From Chitinophaga sp. XS-30 (GTDB taxonomy: Bacteria; Bacteroidota; Bacteroidia; Chitinophagales; Chitinophagaceae): 64,000 bases of DNA. This document shows positions 1 through 9,110 of the stretch, one piece after another. How positions within the stretch are numbered: the stretch's first letter is position 1; every line of letters starts with the position of its first letter. Location: NCBI RefSeq assembly GCF_008086345.1, contig NZ_CP043006.1, positions 1,300,032 to 1,364,031 on the forward strand, written 5' to 3'. The position numbers and the translations under genes were made by a program. The notes beneath the pieces were generated by a model. It saw only the letters and a program-made list of their open reading frames with translations. It did no database searches and had not been told where the DNA came from.

Positions 1-1567
1 TTTTGGTATCGGTGACCGGTATTTTCTCCGTCCCGAAGGTCAGCGTGCCGGTATCACCAACCTGTCCGCCGCTTTCTGCATAAAACGGGGTTTTGTCCAG
101 CACCAGCTGGTATTGTTCTTTGCCTTTTGCTTTGATCTTGCGGTATTTCAGCACTTTGGCAGGCATTTCCAGTTCGGTGTACCCTGCAAAGATGCCCGAG
201 GGCTGGTCCATCAGCACGGTCCAGTCGCCCATATCCAGTTCTGTAGCGGCCCGGGAACGGTCTTTCTGTTTTTTCATTTCCGTCTCGAAACCTGCTTCAT
301 CCACCGTCAGTCCCTTTTCGGAAGCGATCAGCATGGTAAGGTCCAGCGGGAAGCCGTAGGTATCGTATAATTCAAATGCTACGGCCCCTTCGATGTTTTT
401 GGCCCCGGATGCGGTGATATTATCCAGCCTGCCCAAACCGCTGTCCAGCGTCCGCAGGAAACTGTTCTCTTCTTCGAACACCACTTTCTTCACGAAATCT
501 TCCTGTTGCTGCAGCTCGGGGAATACCTTGCTGAACTGTGCCGCCAGCACGGGTACCAGGTCGTGCAACAGCGGTTTTTTGACCTCGAGGAAAGAAAAGG
601 CGTAGCGCACTGCCCGGCGAAGGATGCGGCGGATCACATAACCAGCGCCGTTGTTGGCAGGCAATTGCCCGTCCGCGATCGTGAAGCAGATAGCCCGGAT
701 GTGATCGGCGATCACCCGGAAGGCGATATCGGTCTTTTCTGTCTGACCATATTGTTTACCGCAAAGTTTTTCGGTGGCGTGGATGATGGGCATGAACACA
801 TCCGTATCGTAATTGCTTTGCTTGCCCTGCAGTACCCGTACCAGGCGCTCGAAGCCCATGCCGGTATCCACATGCCGGGCGGGAAGCGGCTCCAGGCTCT
901 TGTCTTTCAGACGGTTGAACTGCATGAACACGTTGTTCCATATTTCAATCACCTGCGGATGGTCGTTATTCACCAGTTCATGGCCCGGTTGCAATGCCCT
1001 TTCGGCATCGGTTCTGCAATCCACATGAATTTCCGTACAGGGGCCGCATGGTCCGGTATCCCCCATTTCCCAGAAATTGTCCTTTTTATTGCCCATCAGG
1101 ATGCGGTCTTCCGCGATATGTTTTTTCCATTCCGCGATCGCTTCACTGTCCGCCGGCAGTTTTTCTGCCGTATCTCCTTCAAAAACAGTCACATACAGCC
1201 GGTCTTTTGGCAGTTTGTACACTTCGGTCAGCAGTTCCCAGCTCCAGGCAATGGCTTCCGGTTTGAAATAGTCGCCAAAGCTCCAGTTGCCCAGCATCTC
1301 GAACATGGTATGGTGATAAGTGTCGATGCCCACCTCTTCCAGGTCGTTATGCTTCCCGCTGACCCTCAGGCACTTCTGCGTATCCGCAGCTCTTTTGTAA
1401 GGCGCCGGTTTGTTTCCGAGGAACAGGTCTTTGAATTGGTTCATCCCTGCATTGGTGAAGAGCAGTGTAGGGTCGTTTTTCACCACAATTGGGGCTGAAG
1501 GCACGATTTGATGGCCTTTGGAAGCAAAAAAATCCAGGAACTGTTGTCTGATCTCGGCTGCGGTCAT
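1..1567 (-). CDS. alaS: alanyl-tRNA synthetase (C-terminus beyond window)
   Basis: Class II synthetase that charges tRNA-Ala in the cytosol. The 522 visible codons hold the whole N-terminal aminoacylation domain, with [17 protein letters not shown] at about residues 86-102 and [12 protein letters not shown] in the active-site core, and then enter the editing domain, whose opening motif [11 protein letters not shown] is read near residue 500. Family members are about 870-880 residues, so roughly 350 C-terminal residues, including the editing zinc ligands, lie left of the window. The ATG at 1567 is chosen because [14 protein letters not shown] is the family's usual beginning. It is divergent from the M23 peptidase gene; a TATTTTTG box on this strand at 1762-1769 is a candidate promoter, which would give a leader of about 190 nt. 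Confidence 0.97.
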   Translation of the reverse strand, partial: MTAAEIRQQFLDFFASKGHQIVPSAPIVVKNDPTLLFTNAGMNQFKDLFLGNKPAPYKRAADTQKCLRVSGKHNDLEEVGIDTYHHTMFEMLGNWSFGDYFKPEAIAWSWELLTEVYKLPKDRLYVTVFEGDTAEKLPADSEAIAEWKKHIAEDRILMGNKKDNFWEMGDTGPCGPCTEIHVDCRTDAERALQPGHELVNNDHPQVIEIWNNVFMQFNRLKDKSLEPLPARHVDTGMGFERLVRVLQGKQSNYDTDVFMPIIHATEKLCGKQYGQTEKTDIAFRVIADHIRAICFTIADGQLPANNGAGYVIRRILRRAVRYAFSFLEVKKPLLHDLVPVLAAQFSKVFPELQQQEDFVKKVVFEEENSFLRTLDSGLGRLDNITASGAKNIEGAVAFELYDTYGFPLDLTMLIASEKGLTVDEAGFETEMKKQKDRSRAATELDMGDWTVLMDQPSGIFAGYTELEMPAKVLKYRKIKAKGKEQYQLVLDKTPFYAESGGQVGDTGTLTFGTEKIPVTDTK

Positions 1568-1855
1568 AAAATATTACTACGTATTAATATCTAATTTTAA
1601 TTTTATAATTGCGTCAATCCCAAATTTGGCTTTTATTTGTGATCTGAAAAAGGTCACTCATAAAATTGAGATTCAAAAGGTTGCCGTTTTAGCCTAATTC
1701 TATTAGGTTTGTGAGCTCCTGAATAAACCGTATCCGTTTTCCGCGAGGGTTGAACGCGGTGCAAAAATATCGAAATAATTAAAACAAGGTATAATCGCCA
1801 TTTGCTTCGTTAACAGGGACGAATGGGCGGCACCCTCATCAAGCCAACAAGGTTC
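1568..1855. other. divergent intergenic region alaS / M23 peptidase
   Basis: 288 bases without a convincing gene, AT-rich near alaS. It must hold the promoters of both divergent genes. A small inverted repeat (CCTAAT, 3-base loop, ATTAGG) lies at 1693-1707. No riboswitch or tRNA shape was recognised. Confidence 0.5.
1762..1769 (-). promoter_or_regulatory. candidate TAnnTTTG promoter element for alaS
   Basis: TATTTTTG on the minus strand matches the Bacteroidota -7 consensus. It faces alaS across about 190 bases, so the transcript would carry a long leader. A -33 element was not clear. Confidence 0.4.
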
Positions 1856-2827
1856 ATGAAGAAGATCAAATATTTTTATAATACGCAGACGCTGAAGTAT
1901 GAAAAGCTGGTGGTGTCTGCGCGGGTGAAGATCTTGAGGGTTCTGGGTTTTATTTCCGCGGCGATCGTTACCGGCATCCTTTTCCTCTCTGTAGCTTACC
2001 GTTTTCTGGACTCTCCCAAGGAAAAGATGCTCCGCCGGGATATTGACAATATGAAAGAGGAATATGACGCTTTGCAGGGCCGGCTGGTGGAATTGAAGGG
2101 GCAACTGGACGAGTTGCAGCACCGGGATAATGAGATATACCGGGTCATATTCGAGGCCGCACCGATCCCGGACAGTGTACGGGTTGGAAATGTGGAGAAA
2201 GATGCAGAGATCGCCCGGCTCCAGTCCAAACCGAATGAAGCGATCATCAGCGCTACCGCCGGGATGCTGGAGCGGTTGGTGAACAGGGTAGCCGTACAGG
2301 AGAAATCATATATCCAGATAGAAGACCTCATCCGGAACAAGCAAAAGATGCTGGCTTCCATTCCGGCCATCCAGCCGGTGTCCAATAAGGACCTGGACCG
2401 TATCGCCTCCGGATTCGGATATCGCATCGACCCTATTTACAAGACCATGAAGTTCCACAGCGGCCTTGATTTTACCGCGCCTTCCGGTACGCCTATCTAT
2501 GCAACGGGAGACGGAAGAGTGGAAGAAGCCAGCCTCAGCGATGTGGGATATGGCAACCATGTGGTCATCAATCACGGGTATGGTTACAAATCCCTGTACG
2601 GACATATGGTCCGCATCAAAGCGAAACGGGGACAGACCGTGAAACGGGGAGATGTGATAGGATGGGTAGGCAGCACCGGCAAATCTACCGGTCCGCACTG
2701 CCATTACGAGGTAAGCAAGGGCGGTATCAAGCTGGACCCGGTTTACTTTTTTTACAACGATCTTACACCTGAACAATTCGACCGCATGCTGAAAATTGCC
2801 CGCTCCGGCAACCAGTCCTTCGATTAG
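1856..2827 (+). CDS. M23-family peptidoglycan endopeptidase, membrane anchored
   Basis: Predicted LytM/M23 metallopeptidase of 323 residues acting on peptidoglycan in the periplasm. After a cytoplasmic start (MKKIKYFYNTQTL) there is one membrane segment at about 27-47, a charged helical stretch likely to form a coiled coil (about 55-95), and a C-terminal M23 domain. Zinc ligands are complete: HSGLD (H201, D205) and HCHYE (H281, H283), with a further catalytic-type His in LYGHM. A longer reading from ATG 1823 is possible, but MKKIKYFYNTQTL at 1856 is the conserved beginning in Bacteroidota homologues. It is followed by the MerR gene and may be co-transcribed with it. Regulation is not visible. 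Confidence 0.9.
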   Translation: MKKIKYFYNTQTLKYEKLVVSARVKILRVLGFISAAIVTGILFLSVAYRFLDSPKEKMLRRDIDNMKEEYDALQGRLVELKGQLDELQHRDNEIYRVIFEAAPIPDSVRVGNVEKDAEIARLQSKPNEAIISATAGMLERLVNRVAVQEKSYIQIEDLIRNKQKMLASIPAIQPVSNKDLDRIASGFGYRIDPIYKTMKFHSGLDFTAPSGTPIYATGDGRVEEASLSDVGYGNHVVINHGYGYKSLYGHMVRIKAKRGQTVKRGDVIGWVGSTGKSTGPHCHYEVSKGGIKLDPVYFFYNDLTPEQFDRMLKIARSGNQSFD

Positions 2828-2949
2828 TGGAATGATTATTGGAGGAAAAGCGCGATTGTGCATAAAAATGACAGGTGCGCCCGGCGGGGATGCGTGAGCT
2901 ATTCCGTAATATTGTATCCGTATTCTCTTATCTACAATTGATCTCGGTT

Positions 2950-3465
2950 ATGATGCAGCAACTGGACTTATTTGGAGGCGAGCCGCAGCAGGCACCTGCA
3001 AAGCCTGCGTCAGCGGCGCAACCCGGAAAGGACAAAGATGGCGCTGTGCCCGCAGAACCCTTGCCCGTCAAGGGTAAAAAGCGTGGCCGCAAAAGTCTGA
3101 AAGAGCTTGCCGGTGATCCGCATGTGATCCAGGAACTGGAAAAAATGACGCTGGACAAGCAGTACTATTCCATCAGTGAAGTAGCCGGCATGTTCAGGGT
3201 CAACACTTCCCTGGTCAGGTATTGGGAGAACGAATTCGATATCCTGCAGCCGAAAAAGAACCGGAAGGGTGACCGGCTTTTCCGCCAGGAAGACATACAG
3301 AACCTTAAACTCATCTATCATCTGTTGCGCGAGCGCAAATACACAATTGAAGGCGCCAAGCAGAAGCTGCGGGAAGACAAAAGGGTAGCCTCCCGGAATT
3401 TTGAAATGATAAAGTCCCTCCAGAAAGTGCGGCAATTTTTAACGGAATTAAAAGATCAATTATAA
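2950..3465 (+). CDS. MerR-family transcriptional regulator
   Basis: Short MerR-type DNA-binding protein, about 171 residues. The first 65 residues are low-complexity and basic; the winged helix-turn-helix lies at about 72-140 (YYSISEVAGMFRVNTSLVRYW followed by the RLFRQEDI wing). There is no long dimerisation helix plus effector domain, so the signal sensed cannot be read. The open frame extends upstream to 2875, but the methionines at 2950/2953 begin the motif MQQLDLFGG, common at the start of these proteins in the phylum, so 2950 is preferred. It ends 10 bases before the thioredoxin-like gene. Confidence 0.85.
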   Translation: MMQQLDLFGGEPQQAPAKPASAAQPGKDKDGAVPAEPLPVKGKKRGRKSLKELAGDPHVIQELEKMTLDKQYYSISEVAGMFRVNTSLVRYWENEFDILQPKKNRKGDRLFRQEDIQNLKLIYHLLRERKYTIEGAKQKLREDKRVASRNFEMIKSLQKVRQFLTELKDQL

Positions 3466-3475
3466 AACACAAATT

Positions 3476-3985
3476 ATGCGTTTACACACAGTATTATTAG
3501 GATGCGGGTTGTTGCTGTCTGCTGTAACAATGGCCCAGAACGGGAGCAGCGACAAACAATTGAAAGGCAGGATCCAGATGAAACAACTGATCAGCGATTC
3601 CGCTTATGCCTGGTTTCATACGGGCGTGAATAAATACCAGGTGAATGACAATATGGTCAATTACATCAAGACCAACAAAGATAAAGTGCAGCTGGTAGCC
3701 CTTGTGAATACCTCAGATGCAGGCAGCCGGGCATTATTGCCGAAATTCTATAAAGTAATGATACTCGCCAGCGTTCCGGAAGAAAGCATCCACCTTTACG
3801 GATTCGATAACAGCGGAAACTCCGGCGATGCTGTGGCAGATGGTTATAAGGCAAAGAAGCTGCCGGTGATCCTGGTGATGCGCGATGGAAAAGAGGAGGG
3901 CCGCATCAGCGGTACGCCTAAAGAGACGGTGGAGCAGGACCTTGCACAGATCATCATGAATATGAATAAGAAAGAAGCGAAATAG
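3476..3985 (+). CDS. secreted thioredoxin-like protein without CxxC
   Basis: Protein of 169 residues with an N-terminal signal peptide (MRLHTVLLGCGLLLSAVTMAQ; a Cys inside the hydrophobic core could also be a lipobox). The remainder resembles a thioredoxin fold: strand VQLVALVNTSD, then the KLPVILVMRDGKEEGRISG segment with the cis-proline-like LP before the strand, as in thioredoxins. The redox CxxC is absent (NTSDAGSR at that place), so an oxidoreductase role is unlikely; a binding or scaffold role is an inference. It sits 10 bases after the MerR gene and is closed by the terminator at 4004-4042. Confidence 0.75.
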   Translation: MRLHTVLLGCGLLLSAVTMAQNGSSDKQLKGRIQMKQLISDSAYAWFHTGVNKYQVNDNMVNYIKTNKDKVQLVALVNTSDAGSRALLPKFYKVMILASVPEESIHLYGFDNSGNSGDAVADGYKAKKLPVILVMRDGKEEGRISGTPKETVEQDLAQIIMNMNKKEAK

Positions 3986-4003
3986 GTCATACAACCTGTA
4001 TAT

Positions 4004-4042
4004 AACAAAGGGACCATGTCGATAAGATATGGTCCCTTTGTT
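4004..4042. terminator. bidirectional terminator
   Basis: Perfect 14-bp stem (AACAAAGGGACCAT pairing with ATGGTCCCTTTGTT) with an 11-base loop between two convergent genes, the thioredoxin-like gene and mscS. Short A/T tracts flank the stem on both sides. Confidence 0.8.
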
Positions 4043-4048
4043 TGTGGG

Positions 4049-5149
4049 TTACGCGGCAGGAGCATCCGCTTTGACCGCCAGCCGCACCCCATGGCTTTCC
4101 AGTATCCGGATCGCTTCCAGGTTCACCTCTTCCCGCATTTTTATATATTGGGCGTTTTCCAGGATGTTCGTCATATAGATGACCTGCAGCATGAATGAAT
4201 CCTTTCCGAAATCAAAAAGGCTTACGGAGAAATCTTTCTCTACGTCCCGATGGCTTTGCAGGTAATCCTTCAGGCTTTTGATAACCAGCATCAGCTTGTC
4301 CGAAGGCGTGTCAGGGGCCAGTTCCAGTTTCAGCACAACCCGCAGCTGGGTGCGGAGGGAAAGGTTATCCAGCACACTGTCTACCATCTTTTTATTGGGC
4401 ACCGTTACGAATGTTTTATCCAGTGTGCGGATGCGGGTGCTTCGCAGCCCGATCTTTTCCACTACGCCCTGAAAGGTATCCACTTTAACGCTATCGCCTA
4501 CACGAAACGGTTTATCGAAGAAAATAATGAAGGAACCAATGAGATTTTCTATGCTTTCCCGTGCAGCCAGGGCGAGGGCGGCCGCACCAATGCCCAGGCC
4601 GGCAACCAGCTTTTCCACCAGCTCCCGCCCGAACAGGATGTTTATCAGCGCTATGGCGCCGATGATGAAGATGATGGCTTTGAAGAAATCGCGAAAGAAT
4701 ACGATGAACTGACTATCGCTTCTGTCTGCCGCCAGGCTGGCTTTCTTTTCGATGATCAGCGCAATGAAATCTATCAGCCTGATCACGATCCAGATAACGG
4801 TACAGGTGAAGGTGATCTTCACGACAACCTGGGATAACATTTGCAGGGTGTAGGGCTGCCCCGTCCGGTTGTAGAGTATAAGGTCAAGTTCCTGCGGGAA
4901 TACCAGGTGGTTGCTGCCCATGATAAAGGCCGTCAGCAGCAGGAAGTATTCCAGCGGTTTCAGCAGCAGTTCCACAAATTGGTGTTCTGCTATCTGCGGC
5001 GACCAGTGGCGAATGAGCCGGAAAAGCCGGGAGGCGATATTCCTGGAGAGGAATCGGCGGATGAAGAAAACGATCAGCACGATGCCGGTCACAATGCCGT
5101 AGTTGCGGAGGCTGTTGCCCAGAATGTCCGTATTCAGTAGTTCATTCAT
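4049..5149 (-). CDS. small-conductance mechanosensitive channel, MscS family
   Basis: Inner-membrane channel of 366 residues that releases solutes on hypo-osmotic shock. Hydrophobic helices occur in the first half, followed by the pore-lining Gly/Ala-rich helix (GLGIGAAALALAARESIENLIGS) and the beta domain signature FRVGDSVKVDTFQGVVEKIGLRSTRIRT, which is the classical MscS motif. The start is placed at ATG 5149 (MNELLNTDILG) because it overlaps the stop of the upstream amidohydrolase gene in the arrangement ATGAATGA, typical of translational coupling. Longer in-frame readings to 5359 lie inside the amidohydrolase gene and lack family similarity. It ends at a shared terminator. Confidence 0.93.
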   Translation of the reverse strand: MNELLNTDILGNSLRNYGIVTGIVLIVFFIRRFLSRNIASRLFRLIRHWSPQIAEHQFVELLLKPLEYFLLLTAFIMGSNHLVFPQELDLILYNRTGQPYTLQMLSQVVVKITFTCTVIWIVIRLIDFIALIIEKKASLAADRSDSQFIVFFRDFFKAIIFIIGAIALINILFGRELVEKLVAGLGIGAAALALAARESIENLIGSFIIFFDKPFRVGDSVKVDTFQGVVEKIGLRSTRIRTLDKTFVTVPNKKMVDSVLDNLSLRTQLRVVLKLELAPDTPSDKLMLVIKSLKDYLQSHRDVEKDFSVSLFDFGKDSFMLQVIYMTNILENAQYIKMREEVNLEAIRILESHGVRLAVKADAPAA

Positions 5150-6290
5150 AGATGGTATATGCTTTTGCTTTGTTGCCATGGACCTGTACAATGCCCGGGC
5201 GTTTACCTTTTTCAAAGCTGCCGAGCGTATCTGCAAAACCCAGTGCTTCGGCGCCATTGATGGTGGCCCATTGCATGATGTCAGACAGGGGAATGGCAGG
5301 ATAATGGCGGCGCAGGGCCTGTATCTCTTCCCAGATAGACAATTGATGATTGGAAGCAAGGCTGTCGGTGCCCAGTGTCAGTGTTGCACCATTCTCCAGC
5401 AACGCGGGAATATCCGGAAGACGATTTTCAATATAGCTGTTGGCGTTGGGGCAGAGGCACCAGTACACGCCGGGCCGGGCTGCAAAACGGATATCCTCCG
5501 CTGAAGTATAGGTATTATGCACGAGCAGCAGGTTGCCGCTGTCTTTAAAATACGGGAAAAAGCTTTGCAGGCTGCTTTTGCCCGTGGCCTCAAAGCCATC
5601 GGGATGAATGCCGAAATGCCGGTAAAACTCCAGGAAAGGCCCTGCTTTCCGGCGGTACAGTTCATCTTCCGCCGCGCACTCCTGATTGTGGATGGTCAGC
5701 GGGGTATTGTTTTCCTTGGCCGCGATCATGCGGAACAGGGTAGGCGAAACGGAATAAGGCGCATGTGGTACGAGGGAAGCCGGGAGGTTTTGCGAACGGA
5801 ACTGGGCGTACACGGTGGCGGAGTGCTCCAGGCGCTGGGGGGCAGTGGCATCCACGAAACCCATGCATTCAATAAAATTGTGCCAGCGGATGGGGGAGCC
5901 GAGCTTGTAGGGCAGGGTGGCGGCGGTATTGCAAATATCCCCTACGGCCACGATGCCCTCCGCCTGCATGGCGTTCCCGGCATCGGTAATGGCCTGCTGC
6001 AAAACGTCCGGTCCCGGCGGCAGCCGCTGTTCCATGACGGTGGTCAGAAACACCGGGAGGCCGGTATGCTCCGGAATAACCCCTTTCATATGCGACAGCT
6101 CCAGGTGGCAATGGGTATTGATAAAACCCGGGCAAAGCCACCCTTCCAGCTGCCGGATATCATCCCCCGCCCAGGAACGCGGCACCACGGCGGATACCGT
6201 TCCCAAACCATCCAGTATCAACACCCGGTCCGGCCCAAGGAAACGCCTCCCGTCAAAAATATCGTCGGCTGCCAGCTTGATCATCTCCAT
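5142..6290 (-). CDS. amidohydrolase, MTA/SAH or aminofutalosine deaminase-like
   Basis: Metal-dependent amidohydrolase of 382 residues, a cytosolic TIM-barrel enzyme. Visible ligands: HCHLELSH (HxH of strand 1), a His in VPHAPYS, the His of IHNQECAAEDE, the His of LLVHNTYT and the Asp of LGTDSLASN. This pattern belongs to the SsnA / 5-methylthioadenosine-S-adenosylhomocysteine deaminase / aminofutalosine deaminase group; which substrate is used cannot be told without a tree. ATG 6290 (MEMIKLAADDIFDG) is chosen, since the upstream extension lacks the N-terminal beta-sandwich pattern. It overlaps mscS by 8 bases and is divergent from prfA. Confidence 0.85.
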   Translation of the reverse strand: MEMIKLAADDIFDGRRFLGPDRVLILDGLGTVSAVVPRSWAGDDIRQLEGWLCPGFINTHCHLELSHMKGVIPEHTGLPVFLTTVMEQRLPPGPDVLQQAITDAGNAMQAEGIVAVGDICNTAATLPYKLGSPIRWHNFIECMGFVDATAPQRLEHSATVYAQFRSQNLPASLVPHAPYSVSPTLFRMIAAKENNTPLTIHNQECAAEDELYRRKAGPFLEFYRHFGIHPDGFEATGKSSLQSFFPYFKDSGNLLLVHNTYTSAEDIRFAARPGVYWCLCPNANSYIENRLPDIPALLENGATLTLGTDSLASNHQLSIWEEIQALRRHYPAIPLSDIMQWATINGAEALGFADTLGSFEKGKRPGIVQVHGNKAKAYTIYE

Positions 6291-6329
6291 ACTTATTGTC
6301 CGCTTCGTTCTTTTTAATAGGCAAAAATG

Positions 6330-6337
6330 TAATTTTG
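6330..6337 (+). promoter_or_regulatory. candidate TAnnTTTG promoter element for prfA
   Basis: TAATTTTG lies 75 bases before the prfA start, in the divergent gap with the amidohydrolase gene. Confidence 0.5.
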
Positions 6338-6411
6338 CAACCCGAAGCAATTACGAAATACGGGTTTTTCCGGGAAATGTTAATCTCGTAATTGATAATT
6401 CGCTGGTAATT

Positions 6412-7488
6412 ATGATAGATAAATTAGATGCCATCAGGGGAAGGTACGAACAGGTAGAGCTGGCGCTTACCAATCCCGAGATAGTAAAAGATAACAAACA
6501 GTTCAGCAAGCTGAGCAAAGAGTTCAGGCAGCTGGAAAAGATCGTGAAGGTATATGATGCCTATCGTAAGCTGCTGGATACCATTGCCTTTAACAAGGAA
6601 GTGCTGGAAAGCGGGGATGAGGAAATGCGGGAGTTGGCCAAGGAGGAAACCGAGTCCCTGGCGGAACAGAAAGAAAAGATGGAAACGGATATCCGCAACC
6701 TGCTGATCCCGAAAGACCCGCAGGACGAGAAGAACGCGATCCTGGAGATCCGCGGCGGCACCGGTGGTGATGAGGCGAGCCTTTTTGCAGGCGACCTCCT
6801 CCGCATGTACCTGCGCTTTTGCGAGAACAAAGGCTGGAAAACAGCCATCATGAACGAAAACCCCGGAGCCGTAGGCGGCTACAAGGAAGTAGTGGTGGAA
6901 GTGACCGGGGATGATGTGTATGGGACACTTAAATTCGAATCCGGCGTTCACCGCGTGCAGCGTGTTCCGGCCACGGAAGCATCCGGCCGGGTGCATACTT
7001 CGGCGGCTACAGTGGCCGTATTGCCCGAGGCGGAAGACGTGGACGTAGAGATCCGGGACGCCGATATCAAAATGGATACCTTCCGCTCCTCCGGTGCGGG
7101 CGGCCAGCACGTTAACAAAACGGAGTCGGCCGTACGGCTGACCCATATCCCTACCGGCGTTGTCGTGGAATGCCAGGAAGGCCGGAGCCAGCACTCCAAC
7201 CGGGACATCGCCATGCGTATGCTGCGTACCCGCATCTACGAAGCGGCCGTGCGCAAACACGAAGACGCTATCGCTTCCAAGCGCAAAAGCCTCGTTTCCA
7301 CAGGTGACCGCTCCGCCAAGATCCGTACCTATAACTACCCCCAGGGCCGTATTACCGATCACCGCATCGGCATGACGGTATATAATATGGATACCTTCAT
7401 GAACGGGGAGATCGGGGAAATGATAGAAACCCTCCAGTTTGCCGAAAATGCTGAAAAGATGAAATCCGGCGATCAGATGGTAATGTAA
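6412..7488 (+). CDS. prfA: peptide chain release factor 1
   Basis: Class I release factor of 358 residues, recognising UAA/UAG and triggering peptidyl-tRNA hydrolysis on the ribosome. The catalytic GGQ is at residues 230-232 within SSGAGGQHVNKTESAVRL, followed by the conserved THIPTGVVVECQEGRSQHSNRD. The PxT-type codon-recognition loop is represented by RVPATEASGRVHTS. The ATG at 6412 (MIDKLDAIRGRYEQVE) is the usual start; reading further upstream runs into the divergent gene. The gene is alone between the amidohydrolase and the DUF937 gene; hemK/prmC is not next to it. Confidence 0.97.
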   Translation: MIDKLDAIRGRYEQVELALTNPEIVKDNKQFSKLSKEFRQLEKIVKVYDAYRKLLDTIAFNKEVLESGDEEMRELAKEETESLAEQKEKMETDIRNLLIPKDPQDEKNAILEIRGGTGGDEASLFAGDLLRMYLRFCENKGWKTAIMNENPGAVGGYKEVVVEVTGDDVYGTLKFESGVHRVQRVPATEASGRVHTSAATVAVLPEAEDVDVEIRDADIKMDTFRSSGAGGQHVNKTESAVRLTHIPTGVVVECQEGRSQHSNRDIAMRMLRTRIYEAAVRKHEDAIASKRKSLVSTGDRSAKIRTYNYPQGRITDHRIGMTVYNMDTFMNGEIGEMIETLQFAENAEKMKSGDQMVM

Positions 7489-7615
7489 CCTTAATGTTGC
7501 AGGAAACAACAATTTGCCAGTACGGCTGTTATTATCCATACAACAGTTCGGGATCAGCTAATGACAGTCATTATACCTGTATCATATCTTTTCATTCCAT
7601 CTTAAACATTTCAAC

Positions 7616-8191
7616 ATGTTGGACCAATTATTACAACTGGTGCGCGACAACGCCCAGGAAACCGTAGTGGCGAACCCCGCCATTCCCAATGAGCAAAATG
7701 AAGCGGTGATCAGCGAAGCCAGCGGTACTATCGCAACCGGACTGCAGGACGCCCTTGCCAGCGGCAACCTCCGGGAGGTCATGAGCCTCTTTAACGCCGG
7801 CGGTGAGGTGGATAACAGCAATCCTGTGGTGAACAACATCTCCGGGAACCTGATCGGCAAACTTCAGGAGAAATTCAACCTCAACGGGGGGAACGCCTCC
7901 GCTATCGCCGGTTCGCTTATCCCTGCCGTGCTGGGCTCCCTCGTCCGGAAAACCAATGACCCCGGTGATAACAGTTTCTCGCTCGATGGTATTTTCAGTT
8001 CCCTCACCGGCGGCTCCACACAAGGTCTCAATCTCAATGGCATCCTGGGTAAATTTGCCGGCGGTCTGGATAAAGACGGTGACGGGGATGTGGATATGGA
8101 AGACTTCAAAAACTTGATCAGCAACGGCGCCAGGCAGCAGCAGGGCGGTGGCGGACTTGGCGGACTGCTGGGCGGCCTCTTCGGAAAATGA
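7616..8191 (+). CDS. DUF937-like protein with EF-hand-type loop
   Basis: Protein of 191 residues without signal peptide. The first 140 residues resemble the DUF937 (YidB-like) helical family: MLDQLLQLVRDNAQE, then alternating Gly/Ala/Asn-rich helices. Near the end, residues 152-163 (DKDGDGDVDMED) form a nearly perfect 12-residue calcium-binding loop with Asp at positions 1, 3, 5 and 9 and Asp at 12. The tail is Gly/Gln rich (QQQGGGGLGGLLGGLFGK). Function is unknown; calcium binding is an inference from the loop alone. It stands alone, 127 bases after prfA and 158 before the OmpA gene. Confidence 0.8.
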   Translation: MLDQLLQLVRDNAQETVVANPAIPNEQNEAVISEASGTIATGLQDALASGNLREVMSLFNAGGEVDNSNPVVNNISGNLIGKLQEKFNLNGGNASAIAGSLIPAVLGSLVRKTNDPGDNSFSLDGIFSSLTGGSTQGLNLNGILGKFAGGLDKDGDGDVDMEDFKNLISNGARQQQGGGGLGGLLGGLFGK

Positions 8192-8349
8192 ACCTCGGTT
8201 GGTTGTTTTTGTTAATTTGTTTATTGCTTGTTTTACAGTTGTTTATGCGGGGAAAATTGATCTTGGCAGACTATTTGCTTAGGTTACTAGGTAGTGAAAA
8301 CAGGCAAGCAAATTTTCTGATAAATCTCTATTAATGTTAAAACTTAACT

Positions 8350-9039
8350 ATGATGAAAAGACGAATGAATGCAATGGTGGCGATAGCGTTGGCCGGAACC
8401 CTGATGTTCGGCAGTTGCAGCACCTGGCAGGGAATGGATAATACGAAGAAAGGTGCTGTGATCGGTACCGGCGGTGGCGCAGCTGCCGGCGCGGCCATTG
8501 GTAAAGCTGCCGGTAACACGGCTCTTGGGGCCATCATCGGTGCGGCAGTGGGCGGTACCGCAGGGGTGCTGATCGGCAAAAAGATGGATAAGCAGGCGGA
8601 AGAGATCAAGAACGAAGTACCCAACGCTACGGTTGAACGTGTAGGAGAGGGTATCAACGTGACCTTTAATTCCGGCGTACTGTTCGGGTTCGACAAATCC
8701 GACCTCACCGCTACCGCGCAAAGCAACATCCGTGAGTTGGCAGCTGTGCTGAACAAATACCCGGATACGCATGTTCGTGTAGAAGGCCATACGGACGATA
8801 CCGGCGCCGATGCTTACAATTACAGCCTGTCCGAACGCCGCGCCAAGTCGGTAGCGAACTACCTGACTGCCCAGGGCGTTGCCTCCGGCCGCGTGCAAAC
8901 ATTCTGGTATGGCGAAACACAACCGAAAGTAGCGAATGACAGTGAAGCCAACCGTGCCCAGAACCGCCGTGTGGAGTTCTCCATCTATGCCAACGAAAAA
9001 ATGAAGGCAGAGGCGAAGAATGAAGCGGGCAACCAATAG
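8350..9039 (+). CDS. OmpA-family outer-membrane lipoprotein
   Basis: Lipoprotein of 229 residues. The signal peptide ends in the lipobox FGSC (Cys23). Residues 34-75 form a Gly/Ala-rich hydrophobic 'glycine zipper' (GAVIGTGGGAAAGAAIGKAAG), and the C-terminal half is an OmpA-like peptidoglycan-binding domain: VRVEGHTDDTGADAYNYSLSERRAKSVANYL plus NRRVEFSI, including the Asp and Arg that hold diaminopimelate. It resembles the YiaD/Pal-like group. ATG 8350 and 8353 are both possible. Transcription ends at the hairpin at 9081-9110. Confidence 0.92.
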   Translation: MMKRRMNAMVAIALAGTLMFGSCSTWQGMDNTKKGAVIGTGGGAAAGAAIGKAAGNTALGAIIGAAVGGTAGVLIGKKMDKQAEEIKNEVPNATVERVGEGINVTFNSGVLFGFDKSDLTATAQSNIRELAAVLNKYPDTHVRVEGHTDDTGADAYNYSLSERRAKSVANYLTAQGVASGRVQTFWYGETQPKVANDSEANRAQNRRVEFSIYANEKMKAEAKNEAGNQ

Positions 9040-9080
9040 AAGAAGCGTTAGATTTTAATTCTCATAAGCAAATGAAGTCG

Positions 9081-9110
9081 ATCCTCCCGGTTATGCCGGG
9101 AGGATTTTTT
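9081..9110 (+). terminator. rho-independent terminator of the OmpA gene
   Basis: 10-bp perfect stem ATCCTCCCGG / CCGGGAGGAT with loop TTATG and a T6 run. Its 3' edge touches the stop codon of the convergent aminotransferase gene. Confidence 0.9.

Noticed and set aside
506-1498. 330-residue plus-strand frame opposite alaS
   Set aside because: It is an antisense reading of the conserved synthetase core with no family pattern.
1704-1711. TAGGTTTG as promoter for the M23 peptidase gene
   Set aside because: It is about 145 bases from the start and lies beside an inverted repeat; no supporting -33 element, so not called.
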